Source: Leptolyngbya sp. Heron Island J (lineage in GTDB: Bacteria > Cyanobacteriota > Cyanobacteriia > Phormidesmidales > Phormidesmidaceae). From it: 64,000 nucleotides of DNA. The position numbers and the translations under genes are program-made. The notes below the pieces were generated by a model. That model made no database searches. It worked only from the letters and a program-made list of their open reading frames with translations, and was not told the DNA's origin. The DNA lies in NCBI RefSeq assembly GCF_000482245.1, contig NZ_AWNH01000112.1, positions 124,001 to 188,000 of the forward strand, written 5' to 3'. Below, in pieces: positions 53,571 through 63,496 of the stretch (the stretch's first letter is position 1; each line of letters begins with the position of its first letter).

Positions 53571-54524
53571 TTAAGGGGCATCCTTGATCCAGGCAGACAA
53601 ATCACGTTGAAGCAAATCCTGTAGCTTGAGCACATCTTCGCGATAGTACTGCTGTAGTAACAAGATGTCTTCTTCTGTAAACTGTGCTTTGCTTTTGTTT
53701 TGGGAATTCAAAGCAATCAGGCGCTCCCGCAGTTGATGTCTCAGCTCCGAGGGCACAATTTTCATCATGCTGGTAGCCACAGTACGGATAGGATTTTTGG
53801 TTTTTAAGAGGCGATTAAGCGTTTGATTTTTGGGGACTTTGGCAGTTTGCGCTTGCTTCGATGTGTTGGCGACAAAGTCAGGGTCCACACCGATGGACTG
53901 ATACATGGCTCGCATAAACCCTTGGGAGTCTTTGCGCAGATCGTCATGGAGAAAGACATCCACCTGGCTGCGGCCAAACACCTCAATAAAGTACCGCAGT
54001 TGTTCGTAATACTTGCCCTTTAACAATACGTAGGACGAATTACCACGACTCCGAACTTGCTCAGCCAGGGGCGTTTGCTTGCCGATCGCATCCCGCATGT
54101 TCATCAAATAGTCAGAACAAGCTCGCTGTACCGGATTACGGAGGACGGCAATCAGCTTAGCGTCCGGTAGACGACGTTGGACTTGCTCAGCGGCTGATCG
54201 ATAGTGAAACATATAGTTGGGAGATGCCTCACCCAGGGCAATCTGACTGTCCGTCGCTTGGTCAAATAGTGCCTGATACTGCTCCCAAGTAACAATGCCA
54301 TTTTTTTTACGACGCTGAATGTCAGCCGGTTCTTGCTCCCAATCACGTTCAAAAAAACCTGTTTCTTTAACAGGACTCATATAAACCTGGGGGTGCTGTT
54401 TCAGGTAGTTATAGATGGATGTAGTGCCTGCTTTTTGAACACCGATAATTAAAAATGTCGGTGTTCGCTTGGCGGTTATCGCCTGAACGGCATTGGAAGC
54501 ACGCTGAGCATTATTAGCAGTCAT
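53571..54524 (-). CDS. Sulfotransferase (heparan-sulfate type)
   Basis: A 317-aa PAPS-dependent sulfotransferase. The 5'-phosphosulfate loop is PTFLIIGVQKAGTTSIYNYL near residues 24-43, and the 3'-phosphate site is visible in AVLRNPVQRACSDYLMN. It resembles the bacterial relatives of heparan-sulfate N-sulfotransferases and probably adds sulphate to an exopolysaccharide or lipid. ATG at 54524 is preferred to the TTG at 54602, because the extra 26 residues are poorly protein-like. Confidence 0.85.
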   Translation of the reverse strand: MTANNAQRASNAVQAITAKRTPTFLIIGVQKAGTTSIYNYLKQHPQVYMSPVKETGFFERDWEQEPADIQRRKKNGIVTWEQYQALFDQATDSQIALGEASPNYMFHYRSAAEQVQRRLPDAKLIAVLRNPVQRACSDYLMNMRDAIGKQTPLAEQVRSRGNSSYVLLKGKYYEQLRYFIEVFGRSQVDVFLHDDLRKDSQGFMRAMYQSIGVDPDFVANTSKQAQTAKVPKNQTLNRLLKTKNPIRTVATSMMKIVPSELRHQLRERLIALNSQNKSKAQFTEEDILLLQQYYREDVLKLQDLLQRDLSAWIKDAP

Positions 54525-54698
54525 CGTAGATTGAAGCTGATTGGAGGTTAGCGAACTGATGTCCTTACGATGCCATGGTATTTCTACAGAATCGAGGTCC
54601 AATCTGTGGGGACATTTTCTACATCATAATTTGATATAGAGTCAGGTTACGGAGAGGTTTATTTGTCATAAATTCATAAACCTCGTCTCAGGTTTAAC

Positions 54699-56135
54699 CT
54701 AGGGATACCGTGCGATGACCTGGTGAACAAACTGCTGGACGATTTGGTCGCGACGATTGAGCTGGTAGTGTTTTTCTACGACTGCCTGCATGCCGCCATC
54801 TCCCCAGTCTTGTTGATTCTCAAAATAGTCCATAAAGCTTTTGCCAGCGATGCGGGTGAGATAGGCGGCGCTAACCCCCTGTAGCAGTTTGCCAGCGACG
54901 GCAGTGGCCAGGTTAGCTTGTAGGCCAACGGTTAAAAGTTTGAGAGCTCCTTTGACTAGCCCCAGGCTGCCCATGGTTTTGGCTAACGAAATTGCCAGGG
55001 TGCGGGCATCTTCAATGCTGACGGCAATGCCGTAAACCTGGCCTAACTCGACTACCATCTGGGTGTTGACAGCGGCGGTGGCTAACATATCCACTACTGG
55101 TAGGGGCGTCGCTGCCAGGACTCCGGCACCAATCCACTGATAGCGATCGATAATGACTTCGGCCTGCTGCTGACGTTGTTGGCCAATCAGCTGTCTGGCT
55201 TCGAGGCTAAGCCGCTGAGACTGTAACAAAATGTTGTTGGCAATCAGGTCGCGACCCTCGGCTCGCAGAATAGCCAGGATACGGTCAATTAGGGGTTGGA
55301 TATCGGGGGTGGGATAGTCCCTGGGGTGAGCTGCGATCGCAACCACATCCTTCACTGACATCTGCCTTTCCACACGCTGCCGCAGGCGCTCCATAAGTAG
55401 TTGCACCTCATCATCGGCATACAGGTCACTTTTGTTCAAAACTAAGAGAGTCCGCTTGCCAATTGCCAGCAGCTGCATCAAAATCTCATATTGGGCTCGA
55501 TGCAAATCGTTATCAACGACATACAAGATCAAATCTGCCTGGGTCGCCCGTTCTCGACTAGTCTGATCTGCAGTACTTGCATCCAGTAATCCCGGACTAT
55601 CGCTGAGAATAATTTCCCCTTCAATGGCCGGAATTGCAACTCGGTAGTCTTGCTGTTGAGTTGTTGTCCCCTTCGTAACGGCTGTTTCCCCCGCCATTTC
55701 CCCCATTAAGGCATTGGCTAATGAGGTTTTACCAACAGAGCCACTGCCGACAATCACCATCTGTAGCCGCTGCTGTTCAAAGGCATGGGTTACGTTTTTT
55801 GCCCGTTCGAGCAGGGCTTGTCGCGCGACTTCATCTTGAATTTGACTCAGTTGCTGGTCGAGGCTTTGTAGCTGAGTGACAGCCGCTTCATCCGTGGTTT
55901 TTGGCGGTGGTGGTGGCGCAGCGCGGTGACGCGGTCGTAAAAACAGCCAGCCGTAATAAGCCACTACTCCCAGTGCTGCTAATAGAACTAGCACTGTCAA
56001 TGTAGTGATTGCTTGAGCGACCCATGGATGCAGGGTAGACAGACCGACATAGAGTGTCCCTAACGTGCTGATCAGCCATAGCAGCAAACCAAGAAAAATC
56101 AAAACGCTAATAGCAATGATGAGGGGGCGCTTCAT
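54699..56135 (-). CDS. Membrane-associated GTPase with DUF697 domain
   Basis: A 478-aa protein with two N-terminal membrane segments (about residues 5-28 and 38-68), a GTPase domain with G1 GSGSVGKTSL, G3 DSPG and G4 NKSD, and a C-terminal DUF697 domain containing a hydrophobic YQWIGAGVLAATPLPVVDML stretch. It resembles the cyanobacterial proteins related to Era/YcjF. Such GTPases associate with membranes, and the role is undefined. Confidence 0.85.
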   Translation of the reverse strand: MKRPLIIAISVLIFLGLLLWLISTLGTLYVGLSTLHPWVAQAITTLTVLVLLAALGVVAYYGWLFLRPRHRAAPPPPPKTTDEAAVTQLQSLDQQLSQIQDEVARQALLERAKNVTHAFEQQRLQMVIVGSGSVGKTSLANALMGEMAGETAVTKGTTTQQQDYRVAIPAIEGEIILSDSPGLLDASTADQTSRERATQADLILYVVDNDLHRAQYEILMQLLAIGKRTLLVLNKSDLYADDEVQLLMERLRQRVERQMSVKDVVAIAAHPRDYPTPDIQPLIDRILAILRAEGRDLIANNILLQSQRLSLEARQLIGQQRQQQAEVIIDRYQWIGAGVLAATPLPVVDMLATAAVNTQMVVELGQVYGIAVSIEDARTLAISLAKTMGSLGLVKGALKLLTVGLQANLATAVAGKLLQGVSAAYLTRIAGKSFMDYFENQQDWGDGGMQAVVEKHYQLNRRDQIVQQFVHQVIARYP

Positions 56136-56311
56136 ATACAGTGCTCACTATGGTGGGTGGTGGGTAATATCACTGACGCAATACCAGACATATCGCTGAT
56201 ATTCATAAAATGAAGCTGCCAATTTTACCCCTGAGCTAGCCTAGCGTCCTAATATACACAAGGTGGATAAGTGCTGCCAATTGTTGCTAGTCAAGGACAA
56301 CTTCAATTCCC

Positions 56312-56824
56312 ATGGGCATATTTGATCAAGTAATGGGGGCCATTCAGGACCCTAATCGTGAAGCCAGCATCGGTCAGCTTGGCCAAATTGTATCGATGGC
56401 GCAGCAGGTTGCTCAGGCGAGTAATGCTAACAGTTCGACCACTCAGCAAGCCGCCTCAGTGGTCGGTGGCTTTGTCCAATCTGCTCTGCGAGAAAAACAA
56501 CAAACCCAGGGGATGGATGCTGTGCTGGATCTGGTTCAGCAGGGGACTAACGATGGTGCGGGTGTCTTACCCAAATTGTTTAGTCCCGAACAGCAAAGTG
56601 CGATCGCAACTACAGTTGCTGAAAAAACGGGTCTCAATGCCGATCAAGTGATAGCAATGCTACCCATGGTTATTCCTATCGTCATGAAGTTTCTCAATCA
56701 GGGTGCTGCCAAAACCGGGACCCAGGCCCAGGGCAACCCATTAGTCAGTGCTTTTCTCGATAGCGATGGCGACGGTGACGTCGACATGGGCGATATGTTA
56801 AAGATGGCTGGGCGGTTTATGTAA
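56312..56824 (+). CDS. DUF937-like protein with EF-hand/dockerin-type loop
   Basis: A 170-aa protein with a Gln- and Ala-rich N-terminal half (VSMAQQVAQASNANSS), a helical core (AVLDLVQQGTNDGAGVLP) and a C-terminal calcium-type loop DSDGDGDVDMGDML near residues 151-164. The overall shape is that of DUF937/YidB proteins. It is likely to bind calcium at that loop. Function unknown. Confidence 0.75.
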   Translation: MGIFDQVMGAIQDPNREASIGQLGQIVSMAQQVAQASNANSSTTQQAASVVGGFVQSALREKQQTQGMDAVLDLVQQGTNDGAGVLPKLFSPEQQSAIATTVAEKTGLNADQVIAMLPMVIPIVMKFLNQGAAKTGTQAQGNPLVSAFLDSDGDGDVDMGDMLKMAGRFM

Positions 56825-56934
56825 GCCAATACAAAAATGGCGGTTAAGATCGAAAAACCCGTTTCACTGCAACCGCCGTCTCCATCTCACCTGTATAGTT
56901 CTCCTAAAAGAAATCCATTTTCTGGAGCATGTAC

Positions 56935-57387
56935 ATGGGTGGCAATAAAAAAGGCAAGCGTTGGGACTGGCTCAGTGCTGAAAATTTTCTGCATGGTATA
57001 GACAGTATAGAAACCATTGTCTCAAAGCTACTGTCCATTGCCATGCTGGTGGTGATCTTTGTGATCATGGTGGACTTGATGCGGTTCCTGGCAGTAGCGC
57101 TATTGGATCCCAGCCCCGCAGGTTTTTTCAAAAGTACCCTGAGCGAAATTTTTGGGTTATTTTTAAGTGTCCTGATCGCATTAGAGATTTTAGAAAACAT
57201 CACCGCCTATCTAAAAAAGCATGTAGTGCAGGTGGAATTAGTCATCGTCACCTCCCTGACTGCGGTGGCTCGTAAGATTATTATTCTGGATCTCGAAAAA
57301 GTAACCGGCGTCAGCCTAATTGGATTGGCAGTGGCAATTTTGGCTTTATCTATCAGCTATTGGATTGTTCGTAACATCCATAGCTAG
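56935..57387 (+). CDS. PsiE-family phosphate-starvation membrane protein
   Basis: A 150-aa integral membrane protein with about four hydrophobic segments, matching PsiE of enterobacteria. A short polar N-terminus MGGNKKGKRW precedes the first. ATG at 56935 is preferred to 56929 because GGAG lies 7 nt before it and only 1 nt before the other. The function of PsiE is not known. The gene is convergent with the iron-ADH gene, 18 nt away. Confidence 0.85.
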   Translation: MGGNKKGKRWDWLSAENFLHGIDSIETIVSKLLSIAMLVVIFVIMVDLMRFLAVALLDPSPAGFFKSTLSEIFGLFLSVLIALEILENITAYLKKHVVQVELVIVTSLTAVARKIIILDLEKVTGVSLIGLAVAILALSISYWIVRNIHS

Positions 57388-57405
57388 GCAGCAGGTCGCC
57401 AAAAT

Positions 57406-58590
57406 CTAGAGACGCGATTGCAGCAGCTGTGTAATCTCAATTTCGGTGAGTTGAACTGGATTATTCCGATTACGAGTCTTGGTAACTATCCGCTCCAAAT
57501 CCGATGTCTGGACACCATAGTCTCCTAGCCTTGGTAACTCCAGTGACTGTGTCCATTTCCATAAAATTTGACAAAGTACTTCGCCATAGTAGGCTGGGTC
57601 TTTGCCTGGTTCACCCTCCAGAAATTCACCTAACTTGGCCATTTTTATCACGGCTGGGTTTTGGGGGTCTCTTGCGATTAGAGCTTGCCAATTTGCCTCG
57701 GCTGCTGCTGCTAGAAGCGTACCGCAAACAACACCATGGGGAATTAAGAAAAAGCCACCCAGTGGTGAGGCTAGTCCATGGACAATTCCCAACCCTGCAT
57801 TGGCTAAACAGATGCCTGAAAGCAATGAGCCATAGGCCATCGCTTCACGTACTGTCAGATTGCCTGCCCCTTCACCACAAGCTGCTAGCAGATTTGGGCC
57901 AATTGCCGTCAGCCCACTCCAAGCCAGGGCATCCGTCATGGGGCTAGCCGTCGGAGAGAGATACGGTTCGAGCAGTTGCGTAAAGGCATCTAGACCGCAA
58001 GCTGCCGTAATGGATGGCGGACAAGTCGTCAGCAGCTCGCTATCAACAATCACCCCATCAGGGATGAGATTTTCATGGCGGATGGATTTTTTGAAACCCT
58101 GGGGGCCAACCTCACTAATAACAGCATTTTTAGTAACTTCACTGCCGGTACCAGATGTGGTGGGAACTGCCAGATAAGGAACTTTGGTCCCACTATGGGA
58201 AATACCTTTGCCCACACCTTCAAGGTGATCCATGATGGAATTGCGATGGGGCAGCATCGCAGAAATCGCCTTACCCGCATCAACCACGCTGCCGCCACCG
58301 ATGCCCACTACACCCTGAATTCCTTCATCTTTATAGGTTTTACAGGTGTTATCAATAAAGGTAGGCGTAGGTTCACCCGTGCAATTGATAATCTCATAGG
58401 TCAGCCCGTACTGCTGGAGACTCGCTTCAATGTGTGCCAGCTTGCCAGTTTTTTGTAAAGACTGGCCACCGATGACGAGCAACAGACGGCAGAGGGCTCG
58501 GTCTTGGAGCCATGAGGGAATCATCTGGCGTTTTCCAGCCCCGAAGTAAATTGGTGGTACTTTGGCAAAGCTAAAGTCTGCAAACACCAT
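57406..58590 (-). CDS. Iron-containing alcohol dehydrogenase
   Basis: A 394-aa group III (iron-type) dehydrogenase. Signs are the cofactor turn GGGSVVDAGKAIS (about residues 93-105), the metal-site Asp in DAFTQLLEP and the metal His residues in HGLASPLGGFFLIPHG. Enzymes of this type oxidise or reduce various alcohols and aldehydes. ATG 58590 is chosen with GGAGGGAAGG just before it. Gene LsrG-like lies 19 nt upstream on the same strand, so they form an operon. Substrate unknown; a link to small phosphorylated or hydroxy-ketone compounds is inferred from that neighbour. Confidence 0.88.
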   Translation of the reverse strand: MVFADFSFAKVPPIYFGAGKRQMIPSWLQDRALCRLLLVIGGQSLQKTGKLAHIEASLQQYGLTYEIINCTGEPTPTFIDNTCKTYKDEGIQGVVGIGGGSVVDAGKAISAMLPHRNSIMDHLEGVGKGISHSGTKVPYLAVPTTSGTGSEVTKNAVISEVGPQGFKKSIRHENLIPDGVIVDSELLTTCPPSITAACGLDAFTQLLEPYLSPTASPMTDALAWSGLTAIGPNLLAACGEGAGNLTVREAMAYGSLLSGICLANAGLGIVHGLASPLGGFFLIPHGVVCGTLLAAAAEANWQALIARDPQNPAVIKMAKLGEFLEGEPGKDPAYYGEVLCQILWKWTQSLELPRLGDYGVQTSDLERIVTKTRNRNNPVQLTEIEITQLLQSRL

Positions 58591-58609
58591 AGCCCTTCCC
58601 TCCACTTGC

Positions 58610-58900
58610 CTAAGGAGCAATCACGTTATAAGGCTTACCCTGCCGAGGCTGAGCCATCCAAGGCGCAACGACTTCACGCCAGGTTAGATAGTGCTCGGTC
58701 TGCTTATGGGCAGCTGCATCGTCATTAGTTTCGTAGGCCTCGTACAGCATAAACTGGGTCGGATCATCTGGGTCCTGTAGAAAATCAAATCTGATGTTGG
58801 CTGGCTCTTGCACAGAACCCAGATGGTTGGCCTTTGTTGCCGCAATAAAGTCATCCACATGTTCTGCTTTTACCAACACATGAACGCAGGTTACAACCAT
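58610..58900 (-). CDS. Antibiotic biosynthesis monooxygenase-like (LsrG/YgiN) protein
   Basis: A 96-aa ferredoxin-like-fold protein of the ABM family. The N-terminus VVTCVHVLVKAEHVDDFIAA, then FMLYEAYETNDDAAAHKQTE and HYLTWREVVAPWM, match LsrG-like proteins, which isomerise the phosphorylated autoinducer-2 breakdown product. Here the partner is an iron alcohol dehydrogenase, so the pair may process a related small carbonyl compound. No evidence for quorum-sensing genes in the window. ATG 58900. Confidence 0.8.
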   Translation of the reverse strand: MVVTCVHVLVKAEHVDDFIAATKANHLGSVQEPANIRFDFLQDPDDPTQFMLYEAYETNDDAAAHKQTEHYLTWREVVAPWMAQPRQGKPYNVIAP

Positions 58901-59093
58901 GGCATCTCCTTGCAGGTCATCGTAATGTATACCGCTATTTAGCGTATCGATTTCCTTTGATAGCAGTAACCTGATGCAACAAAAGTTGCAAAAACTTACC
59001 TGGGTCAGATGCGGAGCCTAAACCTTTATAACGGTTATGTGGCTGTTCCAAGACCGACGATAGGATCAGCAAACACCTTCATCGCTAGTTTCT

Positions 59094-59441
59094 ATGGCTT
59101 CCCAACTCACCCTTAATCTGGTTCAAGGTTCGGTTCAGTTAAATTTTTCCGTTACAGCGGCTCAGCAGCTAAAGACCACCCTGGCTGAGCTAGTCCAAAC
59201 CCTTAAGACCACAGCTGCTGCTACGGTTGGAGCCGGTAGACCTAAACCTATTAAGCCAGTGGAGTATCGCCACACAGGGGATGTATTCCTAGAGATTTTT
59301 TGCAATCCTAATATCTGGCCTAGCCCATTTGCAGCCAAGCTGCTAATTACGGTACGCGATGACCGCATGCGACTGACTACCGAGGCAGAATTAACGCGGA
59401 TTATTGAGGATGTAAATCTGTATTTAGAGCAGTATCAATAG
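59094..59441 (+). CDS. Conserved hypothetical protein
   Basis: A 115-aa protein with an N-terminal beta-rich part (LTLNLVQGSVQLNFSVTAAQ), an Ala/Thr-rich linker and a C-terminal region VFLEIFCNPNIWPSPFAA then LLITVRDDRMRLTTEAELTR. I recall such cyanobacterial hypotheticals but no function. It is convergent with secA and the two share a hairpin between their ends. Confidence 0.6.
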   Translation: MASQLTLNLVQGSVQLNFSVTAAQQLKTTLAELVQTLKTTAAATVGAGRPKPIKPVEYRHTGDVFLEIFCNPNIWPSPFAAKLLITVRDDRMRLTTEAELTRIIEDVNLYLEQYQ

Positions 59442-59454
59442 TCCCAACAAGGCG

Positions 59455-59491
59455 GAGGGTAGGCAGCATCTGTTAGGCAGCACCTACCCTC
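59455..59491. terminator. Hairpin between convergent genes (secA end)
   Basis: GAGGGTAGG (59455-59463) pairs perfectly with CCTACCCTC (59483-59491). It stands between the convergent hypothetical gene and secA and probably ends transcription from both. Confidence 0.6.
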
Positions 59492-59498
59492 ACCGTTG

Positions 59499-62306
59499 CT
59501 AAACGACTTCTACATCAATTGGCCCATCGGCTGCAGCTGCCTGCGGTGCTGGCTGTGGCTGGAATTGGAACATGGTGTACACCACATTACGACGAATGCC
59601 GGTCATCATATCCAAAAAGACTTCGTAGCCTTCACTCTTATACTCAATCAGCGGATCTTTCTGCCCATAGCCCCGTAAACCAACCGTTTCACGTAGGGCA
59701 TCCATCTGTTGCAGGTGCTCGCGCCAGAGGGTATCTATCTGCTGCAGAATAAAGAACCGTTCTGCCTCACGCATGAGCCCTGGCTTGATCTTATCTACCT
59801 GAGATTCCTTGATGTCGTAAGCAATATGGACCTGCTCTCGGAGGAAGGTTTTGATTTCTCCCATGGATAGGTTCTCTAATTGGTCGGCGGTCAGATCCTC
59901 AAGCAGATAGATGAACTCTTTAACCTTGCCAACAATATTCTCCAGATCCCATTCTTCTGAAGGCAGCTCAGGATTAATATACGCTTCGACGATATCGTCC
60001 ATGGTCTGCTCGCCGTAGCCAATTACCAGCTCCTTAAGTTTGTCCCCTTCCAGTACACGACGACGTTCAGCATAGATGGCACGACGCTGGTTGTTCATCA
60101 CCTCGTCGTATTCAAATACCTGTTTACGAATGTCGTAGTAATAGGTTTCTACCTTCTTCTGTGCGCCCTCTAAAGAGCGAGTGAGCATTCCCGACTCGAT
60201 GGGCATGTCTTCTTCAACTCGGAAGGCATTCATTAAGGACGCAACTCGGTCGCCACCAAAGATCCGGAGTAGGTTATCTTCTAAACTCAGGAAAAACTTG
60301 GTTGACCCTGGGTCACCCTGACGACCGGCACGACCACGCAGCTGATTATCTACTCGGCGCGACTCATGACGCTCGGTGCCGATTACGTGTAATCCCCCTA
60401 GCTCAATTACCTTGTCGTGTTCAGCATCGGTAAAGGCTTCGTACTCAGCCAAAATTTGCTTGTAGATATCCCGCAATTTTTGAATAGCGGGGTCGTCGGT
60501 GGGAGCTTTTTCTGCCGCAGTGGCAATTTTGTCCTCAGCCGCCAGCTCTGACAGACTTTGAGGTCCATAAGTCTTAACCGCAAAAGCCACAGCTTCTTTC
60601 AATGCTTTTTCGGTCTCTGTAGATAGTTCTGTGGGGAAAATTTCAGGGGATGCCTTCCACGTTTTTTGCTTTTTGCCATTGCTTTGGAAGCCCTTTGCTG
60701 AGCTTTTACCACCCGTAGCGGCCACTCTAGCCACCCCGAATCCCTGTTCATCATCGGGGCGTACGATTTTCGGCATCAAGTACTCTCGTATCTTTAAGCG
60801 AGACATGTAGTCGGCGTTACCACCAAGAATGATGTCTGTGCCTCGCCCTGCCATGTTGGTGGCAATGGTAACCGCGCCGCTACGACCTGCTTGGGCAACA
60901 ATCTCTGACTCCCGTTCGACGTTTTCGGGTTTAGCGTTGAGCAGGTTATGTTCTACATTTAGCTGTTGTAATAATCCTGACAACAGCTCTGACTTCTCTA
61001 CACTCGTAGTTCCTACTAAAACTGGACGTCCAGTTTCATGCATCTCAGCACATTCCTGGGCGATGGCCTGCCACTTCGCCGGTTCAGTCTTATAAACTAC
61101 GTCTGACTTGTCTCCGCGGGCAATGGGACGATTGGTAGGAATAATCGTGACTTCGATGTCGTAAATTTTTTCGAATTCAGCTTCTTCAGTTTTAGCCGTA
61201 CCGGTCATCCCCGAGAGCTTGTCATAGAGCAAAAAGAAGTTTTGATAGGTAATCGACGCCAGAGTCTGGGTTTCTGGCTGGATTGCTACCCGTTCCTTAG
61301 CTTCAATGGCCTGGTGTAAACCATCGCTCCAACGACGACCGGGCATGACTCGACCCGTGAATTCATCGACAATTACAACTTCATCATTACGAACAATGTA
61401 GTTGACGTCTTTTACAAACAGTTCTTTGGCTTTGACTGCATTAAAGACAAAGTGAGCCCAGGGATCTTTGGGATCAAACAGATCGTTGACCTGTAAAAGG
61501 TTCTCGGCCTTTTCAAAGCCTTCGTCAGTCAAAAGAACATTACGGGCTTTTTCGTCGACCTCGTAGTCAACCTCTGTTTGCAGCTGACGAGCTAAATCTG
61601 CGGCGCGCTCATATTTTTCCTGAGGGCGATCTACCTGACCCGAGATAATCAGCGGTGTACGCGCTTCATCGACAAGAATGGAATCGACTTCGTCAATGAT
61701 GCAATAGTTAAACGGACGCTGCACTACTTCCTCAATAGATGAGGCCATGTTGTCTCTGAGGTAGTCAAAGCCAAACTCGCTGTTGGTGCCGTAGGTAATA
61801 TCGCAGGCATAGTTTTTCCGCCGTTCAGCTGGACTCATGCCTTGCTGAATTAAGCCCACCGATAGCCCTAAGAAGCGATGCACCTGCCCCATCCATTCGG
61901 CGTCACGACGAGCCAGATAGTCGTTCACTGTAACGACGTGTACCCCTTGGCCTGATAGAGCATTAAGGTAAGCAGGCAGGGTGGAAACCAGGGTTTTGCC
62001 CTCACCAGTTTTCATTTCGGCAATCTGGCCGTCGTGGAGAACCATGCCGCCGATTAGCTGGACGTCATAATGACGCATGCCAAGTACCCGAGTACCCGCT
62101 TCACGCACGACAGCAAATGCTTCGGTGAGTAAATCGTCCAGGTCTTCGTCCTCTTCAAGGCGCTGCTTAAATTCAGCAGTTTTACCCCGCAGTTCGTCGT
62201 CAGAGAGAGCCTTGATTTCCTCTTCAAGGAGAGCAATCTCTTTAACATCAGGTTGATAGCGCTTGAGCTTGCGAGCGTTGGGATCGCCTAAAAGTCGTTT
62301 CAGCAT
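59499..62306 (-). CDS. secA: Preprotein translocase ATPase SecA
   Basis: SecA (935 aa) drives post-translational export of proteins through SecYEG and is essential. NBD1 has the P-loop GEGKTLVS and the DEAD-like DEVDSIL. The preprotein-binding domain, NBD2 (with [10 protein letters not shown]), and the helical wing and scaffold domains follow in order. The C-terminal zinc-binding tail seen in other bacteria is absent, as usual in cyanobacteria and chloroplasts. Starts at ATG 62306; the gene stands alone. A 400-bp spacer precedes it. Confidence 0.97.
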   Translation of the reverse strand: MLKRLLGDPNARKLKRYQPDVKEIALLEEEIKALSDDELRGKTAEFKQRLEEDEDLDDLLTEAFAVVREAGTRVLGMRHYDVQLIGGMVLHDGQIAEMKTGEGKTLVSTLPAYLNALSGQGVHVVTVNDYLARRDAEWMGQVHRFLGLSVGLIQQGMSPAERRKNYACDITYGTNSEFGFDYLRDNMASSIEEVVQRPFNYCIIDEVDSILVDEARTPLIISGQVDRPQEKYERAADLARQLQTEVDYEVDEKARNVLLTDEGFEKAENLLQVNDLFDPKDPWAHFVFNAVKAKELFVKDVNYIVRNDEVVIVDEFTGRVMPGRRWSDGLHQAIEAKERVAIQPETQTLASITYQNFFLLYDKLSGMTGTAKTEEAEFEKIYDIEVTIIPTNRPIARGDKSDVVYKTEPAKWQAIAQECAEMHETGRPVLVGTTSVEKSELLSGLLQQLNVEHNLLNAKPENVERESEIVAQAGRSGAVTIATNMAGRGTDIILGGNADYMSRLKIREYLMPKIVRPDDEQGFGVARVAATGGKSSAKGFQSNGKKQKTWKASPEIFPTELSTETEKALKEAVAFAVKTYGPQSLSELAAEDKIATAAEKAPTDDPAIQKLRDIYKQILAEYEAFTDAEHDKVIELGGLHVIGTERHESRRVDNQLRGRAGRQGDPGSTKFFLSLEDNLLRIFGGDRVASLMNAFRVEEDMPIESGMLTRSLEGAQKKVETYYYDIRKQVFEYDEVMNNQRRAIYAERRRVLEGDKLKELVIGYGEQTMDDIVEAYINPELPSEEWDLENIVGKVKEFIYLLEDLTADQLENLSMGEIKTFLREQVHIAYDIKESQVDKIKPGLMREAERFFILQQIDTLWREHLQQMDALRETVGLRGYGQKDPLIEYKSEGYEVFLDMMTGIRRNVVYTMFQFQPQPAPQAAAADGPIDVEVV

Positions 62307-62710
62307 GTCTGGGCAGTAAACGGCGGGTGTGGGTACTATACCCCGATACTTATCTTATCTAGATATCCTAAGCCTAGAAACCCCATTCTTATGGACGGTT
62401 TACCTCACTCGAAACGAATGTCGGATGTGTGGTTGAGTTGGGGGATGGTGAGCTTAATTGCGATCGCTATTTCAGCAGAGAGTTTGATCCTACACACTGG
62501 GTCGGGGAATTCAAGGCTCTAACCCTAAACGAAGTGATCAATCCAGAAAAATATTGTAATTTAAATTGTATTTTCTGATACCAACTATCAAGGACTTTGA
62601 TGGACGTTCTGTAGCAGCCCAGGTATTGTAGGCTCAGCCCAGCGTTTGCATTCAGATTTGTCCCAACCGGCTCACTGAATAGGTGGCGTCATCTTTTTGC
62701 TTTAACCCTA
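62307..62710. other. Divergent spacer between secA and GNAT gene
   Basis: About 404 bp holding the promoters of the divergent secA and GNAT genes, and one HIP1 site. The string AGAGTTTGATCCT near 62477 resembles the start of 16S rRNA genes but no rRNA follows. No clear operators seen. Confidence 0.4.
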
Positions 62711-63178
62711 ATGAATCTTCAGTCTGTTCAGTTTCGCTACACTAAGACGTTAGCGCCAAAGGATTTAGAACAGCTCGGAAACCTGTTTGATCAGTCTGCT
62801 TTTTGGGCAGCTGGACGACAGCTTAACGATTTAGCTAAAGCCATTAGCGGTAGCTGCCCAGTAGTGACTGCGTGGCATGGGGATACCCTGATCGGCTTTG
62901 CTCGAGCCACATCAGATGGTGTTTATCGAGCCACTATCTGGGATGTCGTTATCCATGATGACTATCAAGGGGCGGGCTTAGGGCGCAAGTTGGTGGAAAC
63001 AGTTTTAGGCCATCCCCATATGAGTAGCGTGGAACGCACATATCTTATGACCACCAACCAGAAGCAGTTTTATGAGCGGGTTGGCTTCGTGGAAAATACC
63101 ACAACTACTATGATGCTGATTAATCAACCGCTTGATAGCAGCTGTCTGTTGCGACAGGTTGAAGAAGTGATTCAGTAG
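62711..63178 (+). CDS. GNAT-family N-acetyltransferase
   Basis: A 155-aa acetyltransferase using acetyl-CoA. Motif A reads VVIHDDYQGAGLGRKLVETV (about residues 82-101), with the Q-x-x-G-x-G pyrophosphate-binding loop, and the C-terminal QKQFYERVGFVEN is typical. The substrate is not known. The gene is divergent from secA and convergent with the following hypothetical. Confidence 0.88.
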   Translation: MNLQSVQFRYTKTLAPKDLEQLGNLFDQSAFWAAGRQLNDLAKAISGSCPVVTAWHGDTLIGFARATSDGVYRATIWDVVIHDDYQGAGLGRKLVETVLGHPHMSSVERTYLMTTNQKQFYERVGFVENTTTTMMLINQPLDSSCLLRQVEEVIQ

Positions 63179-63187
63179 CTGTTGTTG

Positions 63188-63442
63188 CTAAACAGTGCCT
63201 TCCTCAGCCTCTATCTTTTCTCGGCTTTCATCCCAGTAAGCACTGTAGGTCCATTCTTCCTTTGGCCCTTTATCCACCAGCTTCCATCGATAAATAGCCT
63301 TATCTGGGTTCACACCTACTTCGAGTAACTTAGCGCCCATATAATACTCTGTCTGCTTCTTTGTCCGTGCTTTAAGAAATGCGGACTGACTTTTGGAAAT
63401 TAGCTTAGTGATATGAGCTTGAGTGGGTCTTTTTCTGGCCAT
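63188..63442 (-). CDS. Small conserved hypothetical protein
   Basis: An 84-aa basic protein beginning MARKRPTQAHITKL and ending in an acidic EKIEAEEGTV. An ATG 12 codons upstream (63478) also fits the frame, but MARKRP is more conserved-looking, so 63442 is preferred. No domain recognised. Confidence 0.55.
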   Translation of the reverse strand: MARKRPTQAHITKLISKSQSAFLKARTKKQTEYYMGAKLLEVGVNPDKAIYRWKLVDKGPKEEWTYSAYWDESREKIEAEEGTV

Positions 63443-63496
63443 TGGTGAAATACAATCTGCGTTTTGAAAAAGGGACATCAGCCAAGTAGCTAACGA

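Noticed and set aside
62477-62489. AGAGTTTGATCCT, resembling the 5' end of a 16S rRNA gene
   Set aside because: The conserved bases that should follow are absent, and no rRNA sequence is found on either side.
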